A stretch of DNA of 64,000 nt from Actinophytocola sp. (GTDB lineage: Bacteria > Actinomycetota > Actinomycetes > Mycobacteriales > Pseudonocardiaceae), in assembly GCA_009377475.1 (NCBI GenBank), contig WHTY01000014.1, positions 1 through 64,000 on the forward strand, written 5' to 3'. A model generated the notes under the pieces. That model did not search any database. It was not told the origin of the DNA and saw only the letters and a program-made list of their open reading frames with translations. A program made the position numbers and the translations under genes. Shown here in pieces: positions 38,495 through 48,001 of this stretch. Positions within the stretch are counted from its first letter, which is position 1. The number at the start of each line of letters is the position of its first letter.

Positions 38495-38956
38495 GTGCAC
38501 TTCACGCGCGCGCGAGATCTACTGCTGTCGGGCATCGTCGCTGTCGGAGCGGGGCTCGCGCTGTTCGACCTCGCGTACGGGTCGATGCAGAGCATCCCGC
38601 GCTTCGCGGGCGGGCTGCTGGCGATCATGGCGCTTGGCGAGCTGATCGGCGGGTTCGTCGTCAGGGACCGCGTCAAGAGCCGGCGGCTCACCGAGCCGGT
38701 CGTCGTCTCTCGCGTGGTGATCCTCGCCAAGGCGTCCTCGCAACTCGGCGCGATCATGCTCGGCGCGTGGCTCGGCGCGTCGCTGTATCTCCTGCCGCGA
38801 ACCGGGTCGCTCGAGGCGGCGCGGGAAGACGTTCCGAGCGCGCTCATCGGCGCGGTGTGCGCCGCCGCGCTCGTCGCCGCGGCGTTGTGGCTGGAACATT
38901 CTTGCCGGACTCCCCAGGGCACCGATCGCGGCGAGCGCGAAACTCCGCGCAACTAG
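38495..38956 (+). CDS. DUF3180 membrane protein
   Basis: A 153-residue protein with four predicted helices and the family features FTRARDLLLSGIVA at the N-terminus and VVLARV-like VVSRVVILAKASSQLGAIM in the middle. It matches the DUF3180 protein that follows folK in mycolata (Rv3605c position). Function unknown. GTG 38495 was chosen by family length; no clear ribosome site is visible, which may reflect rearrangement upstream by the decayed gene. Confidence 0.8.
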   Translation: MHFTRARDLLLSGIVAVGAGLALFDLAYGSMQSIPRFAGGLLAIMALGELIGGFVVRDRVKSRRLTEPVVVSRVVILAKASSQLGAIMLGAWLGASLYLLPRTGSLEAAREDVPSALIGAVCAAALVAAALWLEHSCRTPQGTDRGERETPRN

Positions 38957-39011
38957 ACAATCCGTACTAGCAAGGTCTCGACTCGATAACTTGCAAGGTA
39001 CGCTCTACGCC

Positions 39012-40961
39012 ATGACTGGCGCGCGAGCGATTGCGGACAGCCGAGAGGGGAGCAAACCCTGGCTGATCGCAGGCGCCGCGTGCGCACTCGCCGCGACAGG
39101 CGCGCTGATGCTCACCGACGAAGCGCGATGGTTACGCTTGGGTATCGTCGCGGCGTTGTGGGCGGCGTTGCTCGGCGCTTTCCTCGCGACCAAGTATCGG
39201 AAATCAGCGGAGCACGCCTTGGGCTCGGTCGCTGACGCGCAGCACATCTATGAGCTGGAATTGGAGCGCGAGATCACGGCACGCAGGGAGTACGAACTCG
39301 AGCTCGAGGCGTCCACACGTCGCCGGGTCGAGCAGGAAACCTACTCCGAGATCCAGGGCCTGCGGACGGAAGTCATGGCGTTGCGGGATAGCCTGCAACA
39401 GCTCCTGGAAGGGGATGTGGTCTACGAGCGGGTCGCGCTGACCGAGCAGTCGACACGGAGGCGATCAATGCGGGAGGAACAGAACGGCGTCGCGTCTGGG
39501 GAGGGCGGCTCAGGGCCGCGCCTCGTTTCCGGCACGACGACGGCGCATGAGGAAGTCGCCGACCAGCGCACTCAGGTGATCTCGCGGGTCGTCACGTCGA
39601 GTGCGCCACGGTCACGCCGCGCGCGTCCGCCTGTCGTCGACGAGTCGCAGTACGAGCCGTACCCGCAGCAGGCCGCTGTGTACGACGCGTTCCCGGCGGA
39701 GCCCGCGCCTGATCTCTACGACTCCGCGCCGCCCGCCGAGCCGGTGCAGGCGCGCTACTACCGCGCCGAGCTGCCCACCGGCAGCCAGCCGGACGACGAA
39801 CTCGCGCTACCGGAACATCAGTCCGCGTCCGAGTTCTCGCTCGCGGACTACACCAACGGTTCCGGTAACGGCTCCGGCGACGCGCGCAAGTACGAGTTCC
39901 CGGCGTTCTCGTTCTTCGATGACGACGACGCCCAGGAGCCGTTCGAGGCCTTCGGCGCCACCGGCGCGGCTCAAGACGCTGCCGACAACGGTTACGGCAA
40001 CAACGGCTACGGCGGTCACGCGGCCGCGGGCGCGTCGTTCGCCGACAACGGCCACGGCGCGAACGGCAGGCACCAGCCGCCGCAGCTGCCGAGACGTCCG
40101 CACAACGACGGCTCCGACACCGGCGACCTCTCGGCGCTCATCGCGGAGAACGAGCCGCGCGCCGGGAGACGCGCGGCGCGGCGCGCGAACCACGCCGCTG
40201 ACCATGGCGACCCGGGCGGGCAGGGCGCACATCATGCCGCCAGGGGCGGCCACGGTGGCCATCACGCCGCCCACGCCGACAACGTCAGCCCGCTCGCCGC
40301 CCACGCCCGGTGGCCGGGCAACTCCGCAGCCGACCACGGCGACCAGTCCGGGCAGGGTGGCCACCATGCCGCCGCCCACGCTGGCCAGCGGTCCCAAGCC
40401 CAGCCGCAGCAGTCCGAGCAGGAGCACTCCTGGTTCACCCCGGCGTCGCCGGTGGCACAGCAGGGGAACGGCCACGCGGGCGGCGCGCAGCGGGAGTCCG
40501 ACCCCGCGCACAACCAGTCGCTGCCGCCGGGCGCGCTGGAGATCCAGCGGCAGGGCAGGCCGGGCGGCAGGCGGCGCAAGCCGGACGCCGAGGACGCCGC
40601 TATGGCCCCTGCGGGGCCGGGCGAGCCGGTCGTGCCGGAGACGCCGACCGTGCGGGCCGTGTCGTCCGGCCAGGACGACTACTCCTTTCCCGGCGCTCCC
40701 GGCCCCGGCGCGAACGGCGTCTATGGCGCACATGGCACCCCCGGCGTCAACGGCATGAACGGTGTGAACGGCAGGCATGTTGGCGACCAGCAGGTGTCCG
40801 CGCCGTACCCGTCGTACGGTGCGGGCCAGCGGTCGGAGCCATGGCCGCGCGCCGCGGACGAGGAAGCCAGCGGCTCCCACGCGAACGGCCGGTCGGTCCA
40901 CGACCTGCTCGCCGCGCACGGCAGGAGTACCCCGACCCGGCGTCACCGGTACAAGGACTGA
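39012..40961 (+). CDS. DUF6779-type membrane/coiled-coil protein with long disordered tail
   Basis: A 649-residue protein. Two N-terminal helices (about 14-34 and 40-60) are followed by a charged coiled coil (about 66-140, with repeated ELELERE patterns). A disordered tail of some 500 residues, rich in Ala, Gly, His, Pro and Asn (HHAA, NGxG repeats), closes it. The N-terminal part matches the DUF6779 protein at the Rv3604c position. The topology puts the coiled coil and tail in the cytoplasm. The function is unknown; a cell-envelope or division scaffold would fit but is not shown. ATG 39012 is preferred over a TTG at 38991. Confidence 0.75.
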   Translation: MTGARAIADSREGSKPWLIAGAACALAATGALMLTDEARWLRLGIVAALWAALLGAFLATKYRKSAEHALGSVADAQHIYELELEREITARREYELELEASTRRRVEQETYSEIQGLRTEVMALRDSLQQLLEGDVVYERVALTEQSTRRRSMREEQNGVASGEGGSGPRLVSGTTTAHEEVADQRTQVISRVVTSSAPRSRRARPPVVDESQYEPYPQQAAVYDAFPAEPAPDLYDSAPPAEPVQARYYRAELPTGSQPDDELALPEHQSASEFSLADYTNGSGNGSGDARKYEFPAFSFFDDDDAQEPFEAFGATGAAQDAADNGYGNNGYGGHAAAGASFADNGHGANGRHQPPQLPRRPHNDGSDTGDLSALIAENEPRAGRRAARRANHAADHGDPGGQGAHHAARGGHGGHHAAHADNVSPLAAHARWPGNSAADHGDQSGQGGHHAAAHAGQRSQAQPQQSEQEHSWFTPASPVAQQGNGHAGGAQRESDPAHNQSLPPGALEIQRQGRPGGRRRKPDAEDAAMAPAGPGEPVVPETPTVRAVSSGQDDYSFPGAPGPGANGVYGAHGTPGVNGMNGVNGRHVGDQQVSAPYPSYGAGQRSEPWPRAADEEASGSHANGRSVHDLLAAHGRSTPTRRHRYKD

Positions 40962-41186
40962 CGCCGCAACCACGCCGAGAAGTCGACAGCACGCGCCGCG
41001 TCCACGTCGTCACGACAGGCGATCGGGTCTCGGCACGCATGCGTCCTAAGCAGTGAAAATCACCTGATCGGCGCGTGGTGCTCGTCACCTCGGCTCGGCG
41101 TGAACCTGGTTTGGTGAGCTACGCTCGCGCCGTCGTCCGGTACCCGCCGATTCGGAGCGGGACTGGAACGAGTGAAGGAGCATGCG

Positions 41187-42077
41187 ATGACGATGCGTCG
41201 GCCGAGGCTTGCCGTCGGCGTGGTGTCAGCGGGCCGTGTCGGCAGCGTTCTCGGCGCCGCACTGGCCCGCGCGGGCCACACCGTGGTCGCGGCATCTGGC
41301 ATCTCGGCTGATTCCGTACGCCGCGCCGAGGAACTGCTGCCCGGCGTGCCGCTGCTGCCGCCGGACGAGGTCGTCCGAAGATCCGACCTGATCATCCTGG
41401 CCCTGCCAGACGACGCACTCGAGGGCACCGTCAAGGGCCTCGTCGCCACCGAGACCCTCATCCCAGGCAAGATCCTCGTGCACACGTCAGGGGCCCACGG
41501 CGTCGACGTGCTGCGCCCCGCCGCCGAGCGGGACGTCATGTGCCTCGCGCTGCATCCCGCGATGACGTTCACCGGCCGCGCCGAGGACCTGGAACGGCTC
41601 GGCACGGCGTGTGTCGGCGTCACCGCCCCTGCCGACGAGCAGCAGGCCGCCAGCGTCGGCTCGGCGCTCGCGGTGGAGATGGGCGCGGAGCCGATCGTGA
41701 TCCCCGAGGCGGCGCGTCCGCTGTACCACGCCGCGCTCACCCACGGCGCCAACCACATGATGACGCTCGTTGCGGACTGCGTGGACCTGCTGCGCAGCGC
41801 GGACATCGACAACGCCGACCGCCTCATCGCGCCCCTGCTGTCCGCCGCGCTGGACAACGCGCTGCGCCGGGGCGACAAGGCTCTCACCGGACCGGTCGCG
41901 CGCGGCGACGCGGGCACCGTCGACACTCACCTGCGGGTGCTCGGCGAACACGCGCCCGAGGTCCTGCCTTCGTACGCCACGCTCGCGCGCCGCACCGCGA
42001 CAAGGGCCGCGCGCTCCGGCCTGCTCCGCGCGGACGCCGTGGCCGACATCGACGCAGCACTGGATGGATGGGCATGA
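41187..42077 (+). CDS. Rossmann-fold DUF2520 oxidoreductase-like protein
   Basis: A 296-residue protein with an N-terminal NAD(P)-binding fold ([22 protein letters not shown]) and a C-terminal DUF2520 helical domain containing [16 protein letters not shown]. The architecture is that of ProC/PanE-like reductases. It overlaps panC as ATGA and matches the Rv3603c position, so a part in pantothenate synthesis, such as a ketopantoate reductase-like step, is a fair guess, but the substrate is not established. AAGGAG six bases before ATG 41187 decides the start over GTG 41172. The 225 bases upstream hold no gene. Confidence 0.85.
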   Translation: MTMRRPRLAVGVVSAGRVGSVLGAALARAGHTVVAASGISADSVRRAEELLPGVPLLPPDEVVRRSDLIILALPDDALEGTVKGLVATETLIPGKILVHTSGAHGVDVLRPAAERDVMCLALHPAMTFTGRAEDLERLGTACVGVTAPADEQQAASVGSALAVEMGAEPIVIPEAARPLYHAALTHGANHMMTLVADCVDLLRSADIDNADRLIAPLLSAALDNALRRGDKALTGPVARGDAGTVDTHLRVLGEHAPEVLPSYATLARRTATRAARSGLLRADAVADIDAALDGWA

Positions 42078-42970
42078 CACCGAGTACTAACCTGCCGAAA
42101 TTCAACCGGGGACAGCTCAACGTCTACTCGCGCCCCGACGACGTCTACCGCACGACGTCGGCCCTGCGCGCCGTCGGCAGGACCGTCGCGCTCATCCCGA
42201 CCATGGGCGCCCTGCACGACGGGCACCTCGACCTCATCCGCCGCGCCAAGCGGGTGCCGGGCAACGTCACCGTCGTCGTGTCGATCTTCGTGAACCCGCT
42301 CCAGTTCGGGCCGGGCGAAGACCTCGCCGCCTACCCGCGCACCCTGGAGACCGACCTCAAGGCGTTGGAGCAGGAGGGCGTCGAGCTGGCGTTCACTCCG
42401 ACGGCTGACGACCTCTACGGCGAGGACGCCGCCGTCACGGTCCACCCTGGCCCGCTCGGCGACGTCCTTGAGGGCGCGCACCGTCCCGGCCACTTCGGCG
42501 GCGTGCTGACCGTGGTGACGAAGCTGTTCAACATCGTGCGGCCGTCGTACGCCGTGTTCGGCGAGAAGGACTACCAGCAGCTCGTGCTGATCAAGAAGCT
42601 GGTGCGCGAGCTGAACATGGACGTCCACGTGATCGGCGCGTCGACCGTGCGGGAGCGCGACGGCCTCGCGCTGTCCTCCCGCAACAGCTACCTCTCGCCG
42701 AAGCATCGCGAGCAGGCGGTGACGCTGTCGGCAGCACTGACCGCCGGCGCGCACGCCGGACCGAACGGCGCGGACGCCGTCCTCGACGCGGCACGGACGA
42801 CGCTGGCCGCGACGCCCGAGATCGACGTCGGCTACCTGGAACTGCGGGGCATTGACATGGGGGAGCCACCGAAGGATGGCGCGGCGCGGCTGCTCGTCGC
42901 CGCGCGGGTCGGCGGCACCCGCTTGATCGACAACGTGGGGCTCGTACTCGGCACCCCGGCAGGGACGTGA
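42074..42970 (+). CDS. panC: Pantothenate synthetase
   Basis: Ligates pantoate and beta-alanine with ATP; 298 residues. The nucleotidyltransferase HxGH site is [42 protein letters not shown] and [12 protein letters not shown] are all present. Start overlaps the DUF2520 gene by ATGA. panC, panD and coaX are contiguous, giving beta-alanine, pantothenate and its phosphorylation. Confidence 0.95.
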   Translation: MTPSTNLPKFNRGQLNVYSRPDDVYRTTSALRAVGRTVALIPTMGALHDGHLDLIRRAKRVPGNVTVVVSIFVNPLQFGPGEDLAAYPRTLETDLKALEQEGVELAFTPTADDLYGEDAAVTVHPGPLGDVLEGAHRPGHFGGVLTVVTKLFNIVRPSYAVFGEKDYQQLVLIKKLVRELNMDVHVIGASTVRERDGLALSSRNSYLSPKHREQAVTLSAALTAGAHAGPNGADAVLDAARTTLAATPEIDVGYLELRGIDMGEPPKDGAARLLVAARVGGTRLIDNVGLVLGTPAGT

Positions 42971-42980
42971 GGAGAAACCG

Positions 42981-43469
42981 ATGTTGCGCACGATGCTCAA
43001 ATCCAAGATTCACCGGGCGACCGTGACCCAGGCCGACCTGCACTACGTCGGCTCGGTGACCGTCGACGAGGATCTGATGGCGGCGGCCGACCTGCTGCCT
43101 GGCGAGCAGGTCGCCATCGTCGACATCACCAACGGCGCGCGGCTGGAGACCTACGTCATCCCCGGCGAGGCAGGCAGCGGCGTGCTGGGCATCAACGGCG
43201 CCGCCGCGCACCTGGTGCACCCCGGTGACCTGGTCATCCTCATCTCCTACGGGCAGATGGACGATGCGGAGGCCCGCAGCTACGAGCCGAGGGTCATCTT
43301 CGTGGACGCCGAGAACCGGGCCGCCGACCTCGGCGCGGACCCGAGCCAGGCACCGGCCGACTCCGGGCTGGTCAGCGGCCCTGTCCCCATCACGCGGGAG
43401 GCCGTGCCCGCGACGCAGGAGACCGCCGACGCCGTCAAGCTCGACGCGCTGTTGCACGCGGAGCACTGA
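42981..43469 (+). CDS. panD: Aspartate 1-decarboxylase precursor
   Basis: Pyruvoyl enzyme making beta-alanine from aspartate. The self-cleavage site Gly24-Ser25 is in HYVGSVTVD. The family core ends near residue 115 (EPRVIFVD). The 162-residue protein has a C-terminal extension of about 40 residues, longer than the 117-139 usual elsewhere, rich in Ala, Pro and acidic residues. Ten bases after panC. Confidence 0.94.
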   Translation: MLRTMLKSKIHRATVTQADLHYVGSVTVDEDLMAAADLLPGEQVAIVDITNGARLETYVIPGEAGSGVLGINGAAAHLVHPGDLVILISYGQMDDAEARSYEPRVIFVDAENRAADLGADPSQAPADSGLVSGPVPITREAVPATQETADAVKLDALLHAEH

Positions 43470-43471
43470 CG

Positions 43472-44266
43472 GTGCTGCTCACCGTCGCCGCGCGCGACAC
43501 CACCATCGTCTTCGGCCTTTACACCGGCAGGGGCGAGTCCGCGGCCTTGGTGCGCGACTGGCGGATGCGCACCGACCCCCACCTCACGGCGGACGAGCTC
43601 GCGCTGACCATGCGCGGGATGCTTGGCGAGCACGCCGACGCGATCACCGGTGCCGCCGTGCTCTCCACCGTGCCGCAGTTGCGGCGCGAACTGCGCACCA
43701 TGCTGCGCGAGTACTACCGCGACGTGCCGAGGGTGATCATCGAGCCAGGCGTGCGCACCGGAGTGCCGCTGCTGGTTGACAACCCCAAGGACGTCGGCGG
43801 CGACCGGCTGGTCAACGCCCTCGCCGCGCACCGCATCCAACCGGAGCGGCCGTGCGTCGTCGTCGACTTCGGCACCGCGACCGTGGTGGACGCGGTGTCC
43901 GCGAAGGGCGAGTTCCTCGGCGGGGCGTTCGCGCCGGGCATCGAGATCTCGCTGGAGGCGCTGGCCGCGCGAGCGGCGTCGTTGCGCACCGTCGAGCTGG
44001 TGCGACCCCGGTCGGTCATTGGTAAGACCACCGTCGAGTGCCTGCAGTCCGGCGTGCTGTACGGCTTCGCGGGCCAGGTGGACGGCCTCGTGTCGCGCGT
44101 GGCCGCCGAGCTTGCCCCCGACGAGCAGGACGCCGTCGACGTCATCGCGACCGGCGGGCTCGCGCCGATGATCCTCAAGGAGTCCCGCACCATCAGCTAC
44201 TACCGGCCCGATCTCACGCTGCTCGGGCTGCGCTACGCCTACGAACGCAACGTCGTCGAGCAGTGA
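43472..44266 (+). CDS. coaX: Type III pantothenate kinase homologue, N-terminal motif altered
   Basis: A 264-residue CoaX-family protein, expected to phosphorylate pantothenate at the start of CoA synthesis. The Asp of the second motif ([11 protein letters not shown]) and GGAFAPGI are present, and GGDRLVN replaces the usual GADRxxN. The N-terminal nucleotide-binding motif DxGNT/DVRNT is here AARDT: the first Asp (position 6) is Ala and the Asn (position 9) is Asp. This could reduce or remove kinase activity, as suspected for the mycobacterial homologue where CoaA does the job. GTG start two bases after panD. Confidence 0.85.
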   Translation: MLLTVAARDTTIVFGLYTGRGESAALVRDWRMRTDPHLTADELALTMRGMLGEHADAITGAAVLSTVPQLRRELRTMLREYYRDVPRVIIEPGVRTGVPLLVDNPKDVGGDRLVNALAAHRIQPERPCVVVDFGTATVVDAVSAKGEFLGGAFAPGIEISLEALAARAASLRTVELVRPRSVIGKTTVECLQSGVLYGFAGQVDGLVSRVAAELAPDEQDAVDVIATGGLAPMILKESRTISYYRPDLTLLGLRYAYERNVVEQ

Positions 44267-44352
44267 CCCCGCTGAGCACGTCGTGTGACGTGGTTCCGCC
44301 GCAGCGAAACCGGTTCGCACCCCGCCGAACGGCTTTCGTACGCTATGTGACC

Positions 44353-45846
44353 ATGACCGACGATTCGCAGCGCCCCCCGGACATACCTGAGCAGATGCGG
44401 GTGCGCAGGGAGAAGCGGGACCGGCTCCTCGCGAACGGGGTTGAGCCGTATCCCGTCGAGGTGCCGCGCACCCACACGCTCGCCGAGGTGCGAGCGGCAC
44501 ACCCTGACCTGCCCACCGACACCGCGACCGGCGACATCGTCGGCGTGACCGGCCGGGTCATGTTCCTGCGCAACACCGGCAAGCTGTGCTTCGCGACGCT
44601 GCGTGAGGGCGACACCGAGTTGCAGGCGATGATCAGCCTCAATGGCGTCGGCGATGAAGCGCTCGCCGCCTGGAAGTCCGACGTCGACCTCGGCGACCAC
44701 GTCTACGTGCACGGCGAGGTCATCACGTCGAAGCGCGGCGAGCTGTCCGTGATGGCCGACTCCTGGCAGATCACCTCGAAGGCGATGCGTCCGCTGCCGG
44801 TGATGCACAAGGAGCTCGCCGAGGAGACCCGCATTCGGCAGCGCTACATCGACCTGATCGTGCGTCCCAAGGCGAATGAAGTGGTGCGCACCCGCGCGGG
44901 CGTGATGCGCGCGTTACGCGACTCGTTCCATCAGCGCGGCTATATCGAAGTCGAGACGCCGATGCTGCAAACTTTGCACGGCGGAGCGGCCGCGCGTCCG
45001 TTTGTTACGGAATCCAACGCATTCGACATGCAGCTCTTCTTGCGCATCGCCCCTGAGCTTTATCTCAAGCGGTGTGTTGTCGGCGGCCTGGAGAAGGTCT
45101 TCGAGATCAATCGTAACTTCCGCAACGAGGGCAGCGACTCGTCCCATTCGCCGGAGTTCGCGATGCTGGAGTTTTACGAAGCGTACGCAACGTATGACTC
45201 GATGGCCGCGTTGACGCGGGAACTCGTCCAAGAGGCTGCCAAGACGGTCTTTGGTTCCCATGTCGTCACTCTTTCTGATGGATCCGATTACGATCTGTCA
45301 GGCGAGTGGACGACGCTGACAATGTATGGCTCGTTGTCCGAGGCGCTTGGCGAGGAGGTGACCCCGGAAACGCCTGCCGAGGCGCTGCACGGATACGCCA
45401 AGCAGCGCGAGCTCGACGTCGATCCGAAGCTCACTCACGGCAAGCTTGTCGAGGAACTCTGGGAGCATCTGGTCGGCGACCACTTGTACGCTCCGACATT
45501 CGTGCGGGACTTCCCGATCGAGACGTCGCCATTGACGCGGCAGCACCGGAGTGACCCCAATGTTGCCGAGAAGTGGGATCTCTACGTGCGGGGTTTCGAA
45601 CTGGCGACTGGGTATTCGGAGCTGGTCGATCCGGTCGTCGAGCGGGAGCGGCTGACCGAGCAGGCTCGGCTCGGCGCGGAAGGCGACGTCGAGGCGATGC
45701 AGCTCGACGAGGATTTCCTGCGTGCGCTGGAGTACGGCATGCCGCCGTCCGGTGGTGTCGGCATGGGCATCGATCGCCTGCTGATGGCGCTCACCGGCCT
45801 CGGAATCCGGGAGACGATCCTGTTTCCGCTGGTCCGTCCCGAATAG
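44353..45846 (+). CDS. lysS: Lysyl-tRNA synthetase (class II)
   Basis: Charges tRNA-Lys; 497 residues. An N-terminal OB-fold anticodon domain (about 55-165) is followed by the class II core: motif 1 around [10 protein letters not shown], motif 2 [20 protein letters not shown], motif 3 [15 protein letters not shown]. From about 44870 to the end the third codon positions are visibly less GC-rich than in the first third of the gene and in neighbours. The position upstream of lsr2 and clpC matches Rv3598c. Confidence 0.94.
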   Translation: MTDDSQRPPDIPEQMRVRREKRDRLLANGVEPYPVEVPRTHTLAEVRAAHPDLPTDTATGDIVGVTGRVMFLRNTGKLCFATLREGDTELQAMISLNGVGDEALAAWKSDVDLGDHVYVHGEVITSKRGELSVMADSWQITSKAMRPLPVMHKELAEETRIRQRYIDLIVRPKANEVVRTRAGVMRALRDSFHQRGYIEVETPMLQTLHGGAAARPFVTESNAFDMQLFLRIAPELYLKRCVVGGLEKVFEINRNFRNEGSDSSHSPEFAMLEFYEAYATYDSMAALTRELVQEAAKTVFGSHVVTLSDGSDYDLSGEWTTLTMYGSLSEALGEEVTPETPAEALHGYAKQRELDVDPKLTHGKLVEELWEHLVGDHLYAPTFVRDFPIETSPLTRQHRSDPNVAEKWDLYVRGFELATGYSELVDPVVERERLTEQARLGAEGDVEAMQLDEDFLRALEYGMPPSGGVGMGIDRLLMALTGLGIRETILFPLVRPE

Positions 45847-45980
45847 CGAGAACTTCTCTCGACTGGGTTCCTCCTGCTTCTTCGTGTTCGATCGGTGACG
45901 GCTACGGCCAATAGCTGGGAGTAGACGTTGGTTTGGGTCCAGATAGTGAATGACGGCGACCCAACATGCAATCCCAAAGT

Positions 45981-46009
45981 TTGCGTTCTCAGCATTTTCC
46001 GAGTATTAA
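45981..46009 (+). promoter_or_regulatory. Candidate lsr2 promoter
   Basis: TTGCGT (45981-45986), a 17-base spacer and TATTAA (46004-46009) resemble a housekeeping sigma-A promoter, about 80 bases before the lsr2 start. The surrounding 45847-46087 gap is AT-richer than the average here and holds no gene. Confidence 0.4.
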
Positions 46010-46087
46010 TGGGCTAACATCGACTTGAGTTAACTGCCTGGCCGAACTACCGATCTTTCGAGCAGGCGTCAACCCGGGAGGAAACCA

Positions 46088-46435
46088 ATGGCACAGAAGG
46101 TCCTCGTATCCCTTGTGGATGATTTGGACGGCTCAGAAGCCGATGAGACGGTCGAGTTCGGTCTTGATGGCGTGAGCTACCAGATTGACCTCTCCACCGC
46201 TAATGCGGAGGAGTTGCGGGACGCGCTCGCGCAGTATGTGGAACACGCTCGTCGGGCGGGCGGCCGGAAGCGTAATCAGAAGGCTGCCGCTGCGAGCGGT
46301 GGCGGCAAGTCGGCATCGGTCGACCGCGAGCAAAACCAGGCTATTCGGGCATGGGCGCGGAAGAACGGTTACGACGTTTCCGACCGTGGCCGCATCCCGT
46401 CGGAAGTCGTCGACGCATACCACAAGCAGAACTGA
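46088..46435 (+). CDS. lsr2: Nucleoid-associated protein Lsr2
   Basis: A 115-residue H-NS-like protein that bridges DNA and silences AT-rich, often acquired, genes. An N-terminal dimerisation domain ([15 protein letters not shown] to about 60) is joined by a basic/Gly linker to the C-terminal DNA-binding domain with the AT-hook-like RGRIP (about 100-104). GGGAGGAAA ribosome site. It is followed by a hairpin and then by 21-base tandem repeats. Order lysS-lsr2-clpC matches mycobacteria except for the inserted FhuF-like gene. Confidence 0.95.
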   Translation: MAQKVLVSLVDDLDGSEADETVEFGLDGVSYQIDLSTANAEELRDALAQYVEHARRAGGRKRNQKAAAASGGGKSASVDREQNQAIRAWARKNGYDVSDRGRIPSEVVDAYHKQN

Positions 46436-46455
46436 ACCGCACTACCGCGGGAAGG

Positions 46456-46480
46456 GGCCGCCTGGCCATTCCGGGCGGCC
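46456..46480 (+). terminator. Hairpin terminator after lsr2
   Basis: GGCCGCCTGG and CCGGGCGGCC pair over ten positions with a five-base loop, 21 bases after the lsr2 stop. No U-tract follows. Confidence 0.75.
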
Positions 46481-46617
46481 ACGTTCGTGTGCCATCGGAT
46501 AGTCACCGCATGATTGCGCTACGCCGATTGGAATGAATTTCCCGCCACCCTTCTGGCCCATTCGGGCGATGCCGTGTGGCACCGGTGGTGCGGTTTGTCG
46601 CGCAGCGCGATCACCCC

Positions 46618-46720
46618 AGCGCCGTGTCCCCCGTCCAGCGCGCCGTGTTCCCCGCTCAGCGCGCCGTGTTCCTCGTCCAGCGCGCCGTGTTCCTCGTCCA
46701 GCGCGCCGTGTTCCCCGCTC
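46618..46720. repeat. Five-copy 21-bp tandem repeat, locus 3
   Basis: One 19-base and four 21-base copies of AGCGCGCCGTGTTCC[C/T]CG[C/T][C/T]C lie in a row between lsr2 and the convergent FhuF-like gene. This is the longest array of the family that also occurs after dnaE and in the DUF998 gene end. A 21-base period equals two helical turns and seven codons. Confidence 0.85.
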
Positions 46721-46726
46721 CGACTT

Positions 46727-47596
46727 CTAGCGGTGCTGTAGCGGCGGTGACCGGCGCGGGCACGTCGCGCACGGGCCCTTGCCGTTGTCGAGCAGGTAGT
46801 GGAAGCAGCAGCTCTCCTTGCGGCGGGTCCAGTGCGGCTCGCCGTCGTCGAGCGTGGTGTGCAACGTCGACGCCGACGTGAACGGCTCGATGCGGTCCGG
46901 CAGCACCAGGGCGGCGTCGGCGATCCCGGCGCCTTCGTTGTCGCCCTGTTTGCCCGCCTTCCACAGCGCGACGTCGAGCGCGTCGGTCGCCGCGCCCCAC
47001 AGCGCGTGCCTGCCGAAGCGCACCGGCGGGCGGTAGGTGGCGACGAAGCGGGCCGCGTGTGCGACGTAGCGGGCGCGGAGCAGCGCCGCGAGCGCGTCGT
47101 CCGACTCCACGACGGTCGCTTCCGGCGCGTCGGCGGCGGGGTCGTCCGGCAAACAGGCGAATGCCTCGTTGCGCAGCGCGACGACGTCCGGCTTGGGCTT
47201 GCCCGCGCTCGCCACGTGGAAGAGCAGATCCTCGGCTCGGAGGCTGGGCACGCGGCGTTCGTAGTGGAACAGGAGCGCGCCGAGTGTCGCGGGCACCTGG
47301 AGGTACCAGGATTTGATCGACCCGGCCGCCGTGCGGTCGGGCGCCTCGCCGTACTCGCCGTGTAGCCAGGCGCGCTGCTCGTCGTGCCAGCGGTCGAGGA
47401 CGCCTTGGTCGGCGAGGACGTCCTCGCACTCATGCCAGCTTCGTATGTCCCCGGTCACCTCGCTGGCAGGCGGCGCTCCGAACCGCAGCGCCATGAGGCT
47501 CTGCGCGGCATTGACCGTGGCGAGCGAGTCGCGCAGGCTGTGATCGGGTGGGCAGGCGGTGAGCGGCGCGGTGGACGCCGAATGCCGGACCGCCAT
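46727..47596 (-). CDS. FhuF-like (2Fe-2S) protein
   Basis: A 289-residue protein related to FhuF ferric-siderophore reductases. The C-terminal cysteine cluster CCFHYLLDNGKGPCATC gives CC-x11-C-x2-C; the usual E. coli FhuF spacing is CC-x10-C-x2-C, so one residue is extra. The rest is a helical domain with no clear motifs. The predicted role is to reduce iron(III)-siderophores in the cytoplasm and release iron. ATG 47596 has GGGAGG upstream and is preferred over GTG 47602. An IdeR-like box 26 bases before the start suggests iron repression. No siderophore transport gene is adjacent. Confidence 0.75.
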   Translation of the reverse strand: MAVRHSASTAPLTACPPDHSLRDSLATVNAAQSLMALRFGAPPASEVTGDIRSWHECEDVLADQGVLDRWHDEQRAWLHGEYGEAPDRTAAGSIKSWYLQVPATLGALLFHYERRVPSLRAEDLLFHVASAGKPKPDVVALRNEAFACLPDDPAADAPEATVVESDDALAALLRARYVAHAARFVATYRPPVRFGRHALWGAATDALDVALWKAGKQGDNEGAGIADAALVLPDRIEPFTSASTLHTTLDDGEPHWTRRKESCCFHYLLDNGKGPCATCPRRSPPLQHR

Positions 47597-47621
47597 TCGC
47601 ACCTCCCGGAGACCGTAATGC

Positions 47622-47640
47622 TTAGGGATGCCTTACTTTA
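47622..47640 (-). promoter_or_regulatory. IdeR/DtxR-like iron box before FhuF-like gene
   Basis: The 19 bases TTAGGGATGCCTTACTTTA match 13 of 19 positions of the DtxR/IdeR consensus TTAGGTTAGSCTAACCTAA, with the dyad centred 35 bases before the start codon of the iron-reductase-like gene. Position and partner gene make the match more credible than the score alone. Confidence 0.55.
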
Positions 47641-48001
47641 CCTCGCGTGAGCGCGTTCCGCCCACATGGAGTAGGTCACCCGGACAAGCGAGTGGTAAAC
47701 GACGTCGTGACGTAGCTCTCCGTCGCCGGCCCCGCCCCGCAGTACACCCCGTGTTCGCGCTGAGCGGACATGCGGTTCGCGTGGAATCATCCACACCCGC
47801 GTACACGTTGTGTAGACAGAATCAAAGGGCCATGCCGGACGCGTCTCATACGGGGCCCACGAGGGTGGATACGCCTGAGTGGTTACCCGGTCGCCATGGT
47901 GTGGCTATTACAGTGGGCATACGGTGGAAATCCGTATCGCGCACCTGGGCGCGATGCCTGGTCAAGGCCAGGTACCGCCGAGCAGCAGTCAGGGAGTGGA
48001 G
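47641..48001 (+). other. Upstream region of clpC
   Basis: About 360 bases with no gene. It must hold the clpC promoters. The inverted repeat at 47752-47770 is the only clear signal; the stretch around 47800-47830 is AT-richer. Confidence 0.5.
47752..47770. promoter_or_regulatory. Candidate ClgR-type operator upstream of clpC
   Basis: TGTTCGC, five bases, GCGGACA is an inverted repeat with one mismatch, 231 bases before clpC. The CGC-N5-GCG core spacing matches that of ClgR, the activator of clp genes in actinobacteria, but the central bases fit its consensus poorly. Confidence 0.35.

Noticed and set aside
38991..39011. TTG start seven codons upstream for the DUF6779 gene
   Set aside because: The ATG at 39012 gives the expected short N-terminus before the first helix; the TTG lacks a better ribosome site.
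46618..46720. CRISPR array
   Set aside because: The copies are directly adjacent with no spacers, and no cas genes are present.
46519..46726. Frames through the 21-bp repeats giving regular peptide repeats
   Set aside because: The repeat length is a multiple of three, so any frame looks periodic; no start signal or domain supports a protein.
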